From the NCBI GenBank assembly GCA_021737545.1, contig JAIPDT010000004.1:1-49234 (forward strand): DNA of 49,234 bases. The letters run 5' to 3'. Positions 27,399 through 34,959 of the stretch are shown one piece after another. This DNA is from Desulfobacteraceae bacterium. GTDB taxonomy: Bacteria > Desulfobacterota > Desulfobacteria > Desulfobacterales > Desulfosalsimonadaceae. A model generated the notes under the pieces. That model saw only the letters and a list, made by a program, of their open reading frames with translations, made no database searches and was not told where the DNA came from. Position 1 is the stretch's first letter. Every line of letters starts with the position of its first letter. The position numbers were made by a program, and so were the translations under genes.

Positions 27399-27445
27399 GC
27401 AAAAATACCGCCGCGACGGTGTAGATTGCTTTTTACGAATCCATC
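27399..27445 (-). repeat. 47-base dispersed repeat, copy 2
   Basis: The reverse complement matches 11593-11639 at 43/47 positions. The differences in the central ACCGTC...GGCGGT stem keep pairing (an A to G change gives a G-U pair), suggesting structural selection. It directly adjoins the 198-base foldback and ends 18 bases before the cobT ATG. The cobT ribosome site (GGGAGG) lies just beyond it. Confidence 0.8.
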
Positions 27446-27463
27446 TTAAATTGGGAGGCAAAA

Positions 27464-28525
27464 ATGAAACTGCAAGAAGCTGTTGAAAAAATTATATTGC
27501 CGGATAATACATACGAAAAAAAAGCCGCCCGCAGACTCGATGAACAGGCCCGGCCTCAGGGAAGCCTCGGGATGCTCGAAGAAACGGCCCGTCGTCTGGC
27601 AGGCATTGCAGGAACCCTGGATGTGTGCTTAAACCGAAAGGTCATTGTCACCTGCGCAGGCGACCACGGGGTAACCGCTGAAGGCGTCAGCCTGTTTCCA
27701 CAGGAAGTCACGGCCCAAATGGTATACAACTTCATTGACGGCGGAGCCTCCATCAATGTGCTGGGGCGCCATGCCGGTGCTTTAGTGCAAGCGGCGGACC
27801 TTGGAGTAAACCACGAATTTGAACCACAGCTTCCTGTTTTTCATAAAAAGATCGCAAAAGGTACGGGCAATATCCGCAGGGAGCCCGCCATGAGCCGGGA
27901 TCAGGCCGTATCTGCAATCGAGGCCGGAATTTCGATCGTAGAGAAACTTGCCGAGGACCCCGGGGTAAATCTGCTGGGCACCGGCGACATGGGCATCGGC
28001 AATACCACGCCTTCCACTGCTGTTATAGCAGCATTTTCGGGGATAAATGTGGAAAAACTTACTGGCAGGGGAACGGGCCTGGATGACAAGGCCCTTGCCC
28101 ACAAGATAAGGGTGATAACAGACTCACTTGCTTTCCACAAACCAGACCCGAAAGACCCTGTCGGCGTCCTCGCAAAAGTTGGGGGCTTTGAAATCGGCGG
28201 TCTTGCCGGGCTTGTCATTGGTGCTGCCGCGATGGGGATACCGGTGATATGCGACGGCCTGATCGCTACTGCCGGCGCCCTTATAGCCTGTGAGATTGCG
28301 CCTCTGGCAAAATCCTACCTCTTTACCAGCCACCGATCAGTGGAGGCCGGGCACCGCTTCATGATAGAACATCTGGGAATACAGCCCCTGCTGGATCTTG
28401 GGCTCCGGCTCGGCGAAGGCACGGGCGCGGCCCTGGCCATGGAAATCATGGATGCCTCCACCCGTGTACTTGCGGAAATAAAGACTTTTGAAGAAGTGGC
28501 GATAAAAAATGCGCAGAAGAAATAA
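27464..28525 (+). CDS. cobT: Nicotinate-nucleotide:dimethylbenzimidazole phosphoribosyltransferase CobT
   Basis: Activates the lower-ligand base (classically 5,6-dimethylbenzimidazole) by transfer of phosphoribose from nicotinate mononucleotide, for cobamide nucleotide-loop assembly. Its 353 residues match the family. Characteristic blocks are DEQARPQGSLGMLEE, CAGDHGVTAEGVSLFPQEVT, GTGDMGIGNTTPSTA and GLRLGEGTGAALAM, the last with the catalytic glutamate. The ATG has GGGAGGC 6 bases upstream. It follows the cobalamin riboswitch by about 360 bases, with a terminator and two repeats between, so B12 should repress it. With CbiR upstream, the pair could strip and rebuild salvaged cobamides. Confidence 0.95.
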   Translation: MKLQEAVEKIILPDNTYEKKAARRLDEQARPQGSLGMLEETARRLAGIAGTLDVCLNRKVIVTCAGDHGVTAEGVSLFPQEVTAQMVYNFIDGGASINVLGRHAGALVQAADLGVNHEFEPQLPVFHKKIAKGTGNIRREPAMSRDQAVSAIEAGISIVEKLAEDPGVNLLGTGDMGIGNTTPSTAVIAAFSGINVEKLTGRGTGLDDKALAHKIRVITDSLAFHKPDPKDPVGVLAKVGGFEIGGLAGLVIGAAAMGIPVICDGLIATAGALIACEIAPLAKSYLFTSHRSVEAGHRFMIEHLGIQPLLDLGLRLGEGTGAALAMEIMDASTRVLAEIKTFEEVAIKNAQKK

Positions 28526-28591
28526 ACGGTTAACAGATATATAATCTCAGATCCTTTTTCCCGGATTTATCCGAACACGGCTGAATTGGGC

Positions 28592-28620
28592 TTGACAAAA
28601 GAATTTTTTCTTAATAAATA
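28592..28620 (+). promoter_or_regulatory. Putative sigma70 promoter of sat
   Basis: TTGACA at 28592-28597 is a perfect -35 box. The AT-rich run TTAATAAATA follows at a 15-18 base spacing as a loose -10 region. It lies about 116 bases ahead of the sat ATG. The long leader would contain the inverted repeat at 28688-28707. Confidence 0.45.
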
Positions 28621-28687
28621 AACCTTTTAATTTTTTGGAATATTGCAACATACCGGGTACGTATCAATGTGATAAGTATATAGCCGT

Positions 28688-28707
28688 TTTACAAGTCGAT
28701 TTGTAAA
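28688..28707. promoter_or_regulatory. Inverted repeat in the sat leader
   Basis: TTTACAA at 28688-28694 and TTGTAAA at 28701-28707 are perfect 7-base arms with a 6-base spacer. The spacing is like that of a dimeric repressor site and loosely recalls Rex sites, but the arms do not match the Rex consensus well. It lies 17 bases ahead of the sat ribosome-binding site, downstream of the proposed promoter. Confidence 0.35.
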
Positions 28708-28735
28708 GGTAAACGTCAAACAAAGGAGATTCAAT

Positions 28736-29989
28736 ATGGCCGAAATTGGACACGGCGGAAAAGAGATTAAGGAAAGGATACTTGAGCCCGGCGAAGCCAG
28801 GGAAAAAATCAAAGGGCTTACAGAAATTCCAGTGCGCAAGCAGATCGCAAATGAAATCATAGACCTGGCCTATGGCTTTTTCTCCCCGCTCGAAGGCTTC
28901 ATGTGCAAAAACGATGTCGATGGCGTAGTCAAGAATATGCGCCTGGCAGACGGCACGATCTGGTCGATTCCCATCCTGTTCGATCTTTCAGAAAAAGAAG
29001 TTGCCGATTACGGGGTGGAAGCCGGAAAATCCGTTGTCCTGACCTACCAGGGCAACCCCATGGCTCTTTTTGAGGTCGATGAGGTGTTTGAATACGACAA
29101 GGCAGCCATGTGTAAATCGGTTTTCGGCACGGACGAGGAAAAGCATCCCGGCTGCAAGAGAACCTACGAGTACAAGGACAAGTTTATCGGCGGAAAGATC
29201 ACCCTGGTAAAAGAGCCGACTATTAACGAGCCATTTGGCCCGTATTTCCTGCCCCCGCTGAAGATGCGGCAAACGATCAAGGAAAAGGGGTGGAGCAGAA
29301 CAGTGGCTCACCAGACCAGAAACGTTCCGCACACAGGCCATGAATGGCTAATGAAAGGCGCTTTTTTCCAAACCTACGCAGACCTCCCGATTGAAAAGCC
29401 GGAAGTAGGTGTTGTGGTCAATGCCATTATCGGCGAAAAAAGAGTCAAGGACTACATTGATGAAGCCATCGTGCTTTGCCAGGACGAACTGGAAAAGGCC
29501 GGCTATTTCGGTCCCCACAACCACATCACTACCCTGACCTTCTGGGACATGCGCTATGCAGGCCCCAAGGAAGCCATTTTTCATGCAATCTTAAGAACCA
29601 ACCTGGGCATTACGCATCATATGTACGGCCGTGATCATGCCGGCGTCGGAGACTACTACGGCGCTTATGAAGCCCATCACCTGCTCGACAGCGTCGGCGA
29701 CGAACTCGATATCACACCGGTATACTCGATGAACTGGCTGTATTGCCCGGTATGTGCTGAAATTACCAGTGAAGGGCTCTGCAACCACGGTGATCAGCAG
29801 CAGAAATTCAGCGGCACACTGATCCGCAGCATTGTCACAGACGGCGTCAAGCCGCCCCGCCTGATCATCCGGCCCGAAGTCTTTGACCAGATCATGGAAT
29901 GCGCCGACAAATACGGACAGGGTTCTCCCTTTGTAACCGAAGAATACCTGGAGAAGAGATCCCCGGTCTTTGATATTGAACCCTTATAG
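28736..29989 (+). CDS. sat: Sulfate adenylyltransferase (ATP sulfurylase)
   Basis: Catalyses ATP + sulfate to APS + PPi, the activation step of dissimilatory sulfate reduction in the cytoplasm. At 417 residues it is the single-domain dissimilatory form. Active-site motifs are HQTRNVPHTGHEWLMK (QxRNPxHxxHE type) and MYGRDHAGVGDYYG. A cysteine/histidine set NWLYCPVCAEI...GLCNHG looks like the metal-binding site of SRB and archaeal sulfurylases. A strong AAAGGAG site precedes the ATG. It is followed after 27 bases by a small unknown gene and then a strong terminator, forming a two-gene unit apart from aprBA-qmoABC, which lie 3 kb further on and on the other strand. Confidence 0.96.
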   Translation: MAEIGHGGKEIKERILEPGEAREKIKGLTEIPVRKQIANEIIDLAYGFFSPLEGFMCKNDVDGVVKNMRLADGTIWSIPILFDLSEKEVADYGVEAGKSVVLTYQGNPMALFEVDEVFEYDKAAMCKSVFGTDEEKHPGCKRTYEYKDKFIGGKITLVKEPTINEPFGPYFLPPLKMRQTIKEKGWSRTVAHQTRNVPHTGHEWLMKGAFFQTYADLPIEKPEVGVVVNAIIGEKRVKDYIDEAIVLCQDELEKAGYFGPHNHITTLTFWDMRYAGPKEAIFHAILRTNLGITHHMYGRDHAGVGDYYGAYEAHHLLDSVGDELDITPVYSMNWLYCPVCAEITSEGLCNHGDQQQKFSGTLIRSIVTDGVKPPRLIIRPEVFDQIMECADKYGQGSPFVTEEYLEKRSPVFDIEPL

Positions 29990-30016
29990 ACAAAAACAGC
30001 TACAGGAGGTCAACAC

Positions 30017-30310
30017 ATGGCAGGGAAAAACCCCATTTATATCTGGATAAATGAAGAACGCTACGCCGAACTGGAAAAGGCGGGCCTGGCAGACTATACC
30101 GAGGAAAGACTGGCAGGCCTCAAGGTTCTGGTGGTTCACGCAGACGACGAACAGGCCAAGCGCTGCGTCAATGAATTCGGCGCCAAGCACGACACGTCTA
30201 CAACCGGCAGCATCGAGCTGCTTCCCGCTAACGTCAAGCACAAGATCTACGAAAAGATAGTTGAAAAGCGGAGCCTGGATGTGGTGGGCGAGGCTTTGGC
30301 AGAATGCTGA
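30017..30310 (+). CDS. Unrecognised 97-residue protein downstream of sat
   Basis: I do not recognise this protein. It is soluble and slightly acidic, with an N-terminal PIYIWINEERYAELEKAGL, a central KVLVVHADDEQAKRCVNEFG that reads like a beta-alpha unit, and a C-terminus ending in cysteine (ALAEC). A second cysteine lies in AKRCVNEFG. There is no signal peptide or membrane segment. It is almost certainly translated: ACAGGAGG lies 7 bases before the ATG, only 27 bases after sat, and a strong terminator ends the unit. By context it may serve sulfate activation (a sulfurylase partner or regulator), but that is inference only. Confidence 0.8.
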   Translation: MAGKNPIYIWINEERYAELEKAGLADYTEERLAGLKVLVVHADDEQAKRCVNEFGAKHDTSTTGSIELLPANVKHKIYEKIVEKRSLDVVGEALAEC

Positions 30311-30331
30311 ACAGAAACTGACCTGAAAACA

Positions 30332-30374
30332 AAAAAAGGGGCTTTGAATACACCCGAATCAAAGCCCCTTTTTT
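30332..30374 (+). terminator. Strong rho-independent terminator of the sat unit
   Basis: AAAAAAGGGGCTTTGA (30332-30347) pairs perfectly with TCAAAGCCCCTTTTTT (30359-30374) over 16 bases, with an 11-base loop. The 3' arm ends in six T residues. It lies 21 bases after the small gene and closes the sat unit. Confidence 0.93.
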
Positions 30375-30399
30375 AATCTTCGCAATTAATGATAAGATC

Positions 30400-30418
30400 G
30401 CTTTTTTACGAAACCATC
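30400..30418 (-). repeat. Partial copy of the 47-base repeat
   Basis: gcttttttacgaaaccatc is the reverse complement of the first 18 bases of copy 1 (gatggtttcgtaaaaagc) with one extra A. It ends 8 bases before the ATG of the following TIM-barrel gene. The rest of the repeat is absent. Confidence 0.6.
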
Positions 30419-30426
30419 AATCAATA

Positions 30427-31254
30427 ATGACCCGCATATTTACCGCCGAGAAAAGCGGCATTGTGTCGCGCGTTCAGGTCAACATCCCGTTTTCCTGGCT
30501 CATGGACGAAAATGCCGACTGGCTGGAAGTTTTTATCGAAAACCGCATAAACCCTGAGATAGGGATTGACGCGGAAACTCTGGACAGCTTTACTCATGCG
30601 GACTTCTTCGATATCGCCCGGCGTTTTCATTCCCTGGGGCGCAGCATCAGCATCCACGGTCCTTTCCTGGACCTCTCTGCCGGGTCCACTGATAACGCTA
30701 TCCGCTCGGCAACCCGGCAACGCCTGGCACAGATGAGCAAAGCAGCTAAAATATTTTCTCCGGCCACCGTTGTCTGCCATGCGGGTTATGACGCCACCCG
30801 CTACGGGTTTATTAAAGATACCTGGTATAAACAAGCTGCGGAAACATGGGAGTGGATTGCCGGCGAACTTGAGAAAAAACAGATCCGCCTTATGCTGGAA
30901 AATGTGTATGAAACCCGCCCGGAAGAAATCCAACACCTATTTGCGAAGATCAAAAACCACGATCCGGGGTGCTGCCTGGATGTGGGTCACCTCGCGGTCT
31001 TCAGCCCTGTTTGCCTTAAGTCTTGGCTGGAAATACTAACTCCGTATATCGGCCAGCTTCACCTGCATGACAATCATGGCCAAAATGATGAACATTTGGG
31101 CATGGGCGAGGGGAGCATTGATTTTACTCCTCTGTTTGAATGGCTGCGCAATGTGGAACAAATGCCATTGATCACCCTCGAACCCCGTAACGAGGATGCC
31201 CTGGTCACAAGCATTTCCTATCTGGAAAAAAACTGGCTGCCGCGGTCCACGTAA
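30427..31254 (+). CDS. Sugar-phosphate isomerase/epimerase-like TIM-barrel protein
   Basis: A 275-residue xylose isomerase-like (AP endonuclease 2) TIM barrel. Metal-site and strand motifs are SISIHGPFLDL, VVCHAGYD, LMLENVYE, CLDVGHLAVF, LHLHDNHGQNDEHLGMGEG and TLEPRN. The superfamily includes isomerases, epimerases, hydrolases and endonuclease IV; the exact reaction is unknown. It is not a close copy of the CbiR-like protein at 26 kb. The ATG at 30427 has no visible ribosome site, and a partial repeat (30400-30418) sits directly upstream; a GTG a dozen codons inside the frame is an alternative start. It follows the sat terminator, so it needs its own promoter, which I did not find. It converges on the sigma54 regulator gene. 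Confidence 0.82.
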   Translation: MTRIFTAEKSGIVSRVQVNIPFSWLMDENADWLEVFIENRINPEIGIDAETLDSFTHADFFDIARRFHSLGRSISIHGPFLDLSAGSTDNAIRSATRQRLAQMSKAAKIFSPATVVCHAGYDATRYGFIKDTWYKQAAETWEWIAGELEKKQIRLMLENVYETRPEEIQHLFAKIKNHDPGCCLDVGHLAVFSPVCLKSWLEILTPYIGQLHLHDNHGQNDEHLGMGEGSIDFTPLFEWLRNVEQMPLITLEPRNEDALVTSISYLEKNWLPRST

Positions 31255-31276
31255 ACCATGGCTGCCTTAAAAATAA

Positions 31277-32767
31277 TTATTTTTTTATACCGTAGCGCGA
31301 TATCAGGCGCGAAAGATAAGTACGCTGGATATCCATAATTTCTGCGGCCCGGCTCTGGTTGCCGCCGGTATTTTTCAGATTCGCCTCTATGAACTTCTTT
31401 TTAAACTCGTTTACTGCCTTCTGCAGGGTCATGCCTACGGGCATGCTGTCAATGGAACTCTCTGACTGAAGCATGGGCAGATCTTCGGGCTTAATCTGCT
31501 TTCCTTGTCCCATTACCACGGCCCTTTCCAGGGCATTCTGCAATTCCCGGACATTTCCGGGCCAATCATAACGCATCATTTTATCCATGGCTTCATCCGT
31601 AATCTCCATGGAATCATATCCCTTTTCCTTGCGAAATATTTCAGCGAAATGCTTTGCAAGAGAAGAGAGATCGGATTTGCGCTCCCTTAGAGACGGCATG
31701 TAAATTTCCACTACGTTTAACCGGTAGTACAGGTCTTCGCGGAACCCGCCGTTTTTTACCTCTGCAAATATATCACGGTTTGTGGCTGCAATAATCCGAA
31801 TATCCACTGAAATCGGTGTATTGCTCCCAAGCCGATAAAATATTCCGTCCTGGAGCACCCGCAGCAGCTTGGCCTGCATTGAATGGCTCATCTCCGCGAT
31901 TTCGTCGAGAAATATGGTGCCCTGATCAGCCAGCTCGAACTTGCCGATCTTTGCCCCGGTGGCTCCTGTAAAGGCTCCTTTTTCATTACCAAAGAGCTCG
32001 GTTTCCAGCAGGGTCTCCGGAAAGGCGGCGCAGTTAAGTGTTACCAGATGCCGGTCCCGCCTGGGGCTGGCCTGATGGATCAGCCTTGCCAGAAGCTCCT
32101 TGCCTGTACCGCTTTCTCCGAGGATCAACGTGGTGGCCATGGAATCCGCCACCCGCAGGGCGTCTGAAACCACCCTGGAGATGGCAGGACTTTCTCCGAT
32201 TATCTCGTGGCTTACGTTTAGCTCCTGCTTTAAACCGCGGTTTTCCAGCTCTGCAAGTTTAAATTTCTGGGCATTTTCAATAGCCACGGCTGCAAGTTCC
32301 GAAAACACGGATATCAGATCAAGATCGCTTTCCTGGAAACTCTCCCCCCCTTCTTTATTGATAAACTCCACTACTCCTATGACCTTATCCCCGACCTTTA
32401 AGGGAACGCACGCAATCGAGTAGGTCTTAAATCCGATTTGCTCGCTTATTTGTCTATACCAGCGCTTGTCCCGGGAGACATCCCGGATTAACAAAGGCTC
32501 ACCCTCACGGGCCACATGGCCTGCGATGCCCTCGCCAACCCGCAGTGAAAACTGCTTGATCTCGTCTTTTTTGGCCCCGGTTGCAACCTTGAAATTAAGG
32601 TTCTGTGTTTTTGGATTCACGAGCAGCAAAGAGCTGGCCTTGGCACACATCATGCGGGCCCCGGACTCAAGGATCATCTCAAGCAAACGATGCAGATCCT
32701 CCTCGAATGAAGCGTCACGTGGCACCGGTTTTTTCTCTTTGCTCTTTTTCGGATTCCTGTTTTTCAT
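31277..32767 (-). CDS. GAF-domain sigma54-dependent transcriptional activator
   Basis: A 496-residue enhancer-binding protein. Residues about 25-170 form a GAF sensor domain (SLRVGEGIAGHVAREGEPL). Residues about 185-410 form the AAA+ domain with Walker A GESGTGKE (217-224), GAFTGA (264-269, sigma54 contact) and Walker B GTIFLDEIAEM. Residues about 455-495 form a Fis-type helix-turn-helix (NQSRAAEIMDIQRTYLSRLI). It should activate sigma54 promoters in response to a ligand bound by the GAF domain; ligand and targets are unknown. The ATG overlaps the upstream RNase H gene by ATGA, so the two are coupled. Nearby sulfate-reduction genes may or may not be targets. Confidence 0.94.
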   Translation of the reverse strand: MKNRNPKKSKEKKPVPRDASFEEDLHRLLEMILESGARMMCAKASSLLLVNPKTQNLNFKVATGAKKDEIKQFSLRVGEGIAGHVAREGEPLLIRDVSRDKRWYRQISEQIGFKTYSIACVPLKVGDKVIGVVEFINKEGGESFQESDLDLISVFSELAAVAIENAQKFKLAELENRGLKQELNVSHEIIGESPAISRVVSDALRVADSMATTLILGESGTGKELLARLIHQASPRRDRHLVTLNCAAFPETLLETELFGNEKGAFTGATGAKIGKFELADQGTIFLDEIAEMSHSMQAKLLRVLQDGIFYRLGSNTPISVDIRIIAATNRDIFAEVKNGGFREDLYYRLNVVEIYMPSLRERKSDLSSLAKHFAEIFRKEKGYDSMEITDEAMDKMMRYDWPGNVRELQNALERAVVMGQGKQIKPEDLPMLQSESSIDSMPVGMTLQKAVNEFKKKFIEANLKNTGGNQSRAAEIMDIQRTYLSRLISRYGIKK

Positions 32768-33594
32768 AAATTTCTCTTGATGCGATTAATCACTGCAGGA
32801 TCAGGCACGAACGGGACAAACGGCCTGGATGGAACACAAAGAGAAAACCGGGATACAAAAGGAGTCTGGGCAAGTTTCAGGTTATAAGCTGCATGCATAA
32901 GGTATTCAAGATTAACCACGTCTTCGATGTTATAAGCCAGCAGTGTTTCAAGCGCGCGCGGATCACCCTGTTTTTCGTATTCATGCCATAAAAGCACGGC
33001 AAAATATCCGTCCACGCCCTCAAGTGCGTTTCTCGACAACCCGAATTGCTTCTCGCATCCCTTTAACCCCCCGCTGTAGCCGAGGCTTTTTAGCACGTAC
33101 CGTAAATCCACATGCCCATGGTCTATCCGGATGTCAAAGAATCGCTCAATAAACGGCAGATCAAAACTTTTGCCGTTATAGGTGACCAGCAAATCATAAT
33201 GCCGGATATCCTCGGCAAAATGTTCCAGGTTGCGGCCGTATACGTAATAACGGATATCCGAGCCGTCGTAGAGGGCAATGGTGGTAATCCGGTTAAAGCC
33301 GCGGCTCATACCGGTAGTTTCAATATCTATGTATGCGGTTCGGTCGCAGAAATCGCCAAACAAACGCCACTGCTGATCAGGGGGCAGGCGGCGGGAAAAA
33401 TAGCCGGGTTGTCGATTTTTTAAGGCGTGTTGAGAATCCGCCAGATCATGGCGAATCCGGGAAGTTTTGGCCCGGCTCACCGGCGGATGCGTAGCGGCTG
33501 TAAAATCAGGCCAGGCATGAATGCCGGCATCCCAAAGCCGGGTTTCGGTCTTTTGCCCAATACCAGTGATATGACAAAAAGTATTTTGCAGCAT
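32764..33594 (-). CDS. RNase H-like exonuclease (YprB/RNase_H_2 family)
   Basis: A 276-residue protein with a DEDD-type 3'-5' exonuclease fold: AYIDIETTGM (DxE), TYNGKSFDLPFIERF (central D), HGHVDLRYVLKSLGYSGGLK, and AYNIEDVVNLEYL (final D). This matches RNase_H_2/YprB proteins, whose substrates are poorly defined. The N-terminal 90 residues (HITGIGQKTETRLWDAGI) resemble a small helix-hairpin-helix-like DNA-binding segment. The ATG at 33594 has AAGGCTCTGG upstream. Its stop overlaps the sigma54 activator start. Confidence 0.85.
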   Translation of the reverse strand: MLQNTFCHITGIGQKTETRLWDAGIHAWPDFTAATHPPVSRAKTSRIRHDLADSQHALKNRQPGYFSRRLPPDQQWRLFGDFCDRTAYIDIETTGMSRGFNRITTIALYDGSDIRYYVYGRNLEHFAEDIRHYDLLVTYNGKSFDLPFIERFFDIRIDHGHVDLRYVLKSLGYSGGLKGCEKQFGLSRNALEGVDGYFAVLLWHEYEKQGDPRALETLLAYNIEDVVNLEYLMHAAYNLKLAQTPFVSRFSLCVPSRPFVPFVPDPAVINRIKRNL

Positions 33595-33700
33595 CCAGAG
33601 CCTTCTGCCTTGAGCATTTTTTTATACATGTTGTATACAAATATACCCATATCAAGGATAAAATCAATCCAATTCTTTAAAAATCAGTTATCCATCCATT

Positions 33701-33732
33701 AAAAAAGGGGGAATTTTATCCCCCCCCTTTTT
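33701..33732 (-). terminator. Terminator of the apr-qmo cluster
   Basis: On the minus strand an A6-G-rich arm pairs with a CCCCC-TTTTTT arm around a short AT loop, giving a G:C stem followed by six T residues. It lies 33 bases after the qmoC stop. The A/T symmetry means it could also act on rightward transcripts. Confidence 0.85.
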
Positions 33733-33764
33733 TAATTTCATCCAAAAATTGTATCCAAAAGAAT

Positions 33765-34916
33765 TCAGGCGTTGCTCGATTCCCTGCCGGAGTATTCGTT
33801 ATAAGCCATGGCCACGGTCCGGTATACCAGATGGGCCAGTTTGGAAAAGGGCAGAAACGCGACCAGGTGAAACGCCAGCATCAGGTGGATAAAGTAAATC
33901 AGATAGGTCAGAAATGCGGCATCCGCCAGCCTGAGCAACTCGGTAAGCATACCGGTCACACCCAGTCCCAGCACCAGCCACAGCAAATACCAGTCCTTAT
34001 AGGTAGAAACCTCATCGGTCTTGTCCATCCTCTGCTTCATCAAAAGGGCGGCGCCTATAATCAGAACGATGCCGCCTACGTTTGCAAGGATCTTAACAGG
34101 ATGAAGCTGGGAATAAGGCCCGTGGATTCCGAAAACATAAAGTGTGATAAAAAATACTGCAGTTACTATAAACAGGGCTATAAAGGAAAACAGCACCATC
34201 ATGTGCGGGGTGGCCCTGTCATTATTCTCGCTGCACTCTGAGAACCTGCTGTGCTTTAAAATCGCAGGAATCACTCGTACCAGGGCCGCCAAAAAGCCCT
34301 TTGTATCAATTGTCTGCTTGTCTGTTTTTCCTTCCGCCACAGCGTTTTTATGTATATCATCCATGAAACGCTTCAATCCCATGGCAAAAATCACCACCAC
34401 CCAGATGCTCAAGGGGACGAAAACAATATCCACCAACCATTGGGAAAAAAACTCGGCCTGCACTATTTCCCCGTGCACCCGCTCGGGTGTAAAATCAAGG
34501 AATCCCGTCAGCAGACCTATCACTATGAAAATCACGGCCGGCAGTATCAGCAAAAGCGGCAGATGTTTTCCCTTGTTAATCGCATCGGCTACGAATTTGG
34601 GCCTTGCATACTCCTTGATAGCCTTCATCCTGATCGCCGCCAGAACGTCTCCGGGCTTGGCGCCCCTTGGACATTGAGCCGTGCAGTCACCGCAGTTGTG
34701 ACAAAGCCATATATCCGGGTTGCTGAGCAGCTTGTCTTTCAGCCCCCAGGAAGCCGCGATCATTTCTTTTCTGGGAAAGGGCTTACGGTCCGGCGCAATC
34801 GGGCAGGCCACCGAGCAGGTGGCGCATTGAAAGCAGCTTTTCAGTGATTCGCCCCCGGTTGCCCGGAGCTCGTTTATAAATTCAATGTCTGGTTGAACCA
34901 GGTATTTATCCGCCAT
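33765..34916 (-). CDS. qmoC: Quinone-interacting membrane-bound oxidoreductase subunit C
   Basis: QmoC is the membrane subunit of QmoABC, carrying electrons from menaquinol toward APS reductase. The N-terminal soluble part has two 4Fe-4S motifs as in HdrC: FQCATCSVACP with an earlier cysteine, and CHNCGDCTAQCP. Residues about 110-370 hold about six transmembrane helices of the NarI/HdrE-like cytochrome b type, with histidines in helices suited to heme b. I chose the ATG at 34916, 383 residues, preceded by GAGGAGG; a TTG two codons upstream is less likely. It is the last gene of the cluster, 43 bases after qmoB. Confidence 0.95.
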   Translation of the reverse strand: MADKYLVQPDIEFINELRATGGESLKSCFQCATCSVACPIAPDRKPFPRKEMIAASWGLKDKLLSNPDIWLCHNCGDCTAQCPRGAKPGDVLAAIRMKAIKEYARPKFVADAINKGKHLPLLLILPAVIFIVIGLLTGFLDFTPERVHGEIVQAEFFSQWLVDIVFVPLSIWVVVIFAMGLKRFMDDIHKNAVAEGKTDKQTIDTKGFLAALVRVIPAILKHSRFSECSENNDRATPHMMVLFSFIALFIVTAVFFITLYVFGIHGPYSQLHPVKILANVGGIVLIIGAALLMKQRMDKTDEVSTYKDWYLLWLVLGLGVTGMLTELLRLADAAFLTYLIYFIHLMLAFHLVAFLPFSKLAHLVYRTVAMAYNEYSGRESSNA

Positions 34917-34959
34917 AATCAAACCTCCTCAATTGAGCTGTTTTTTCGCATCATTGACT

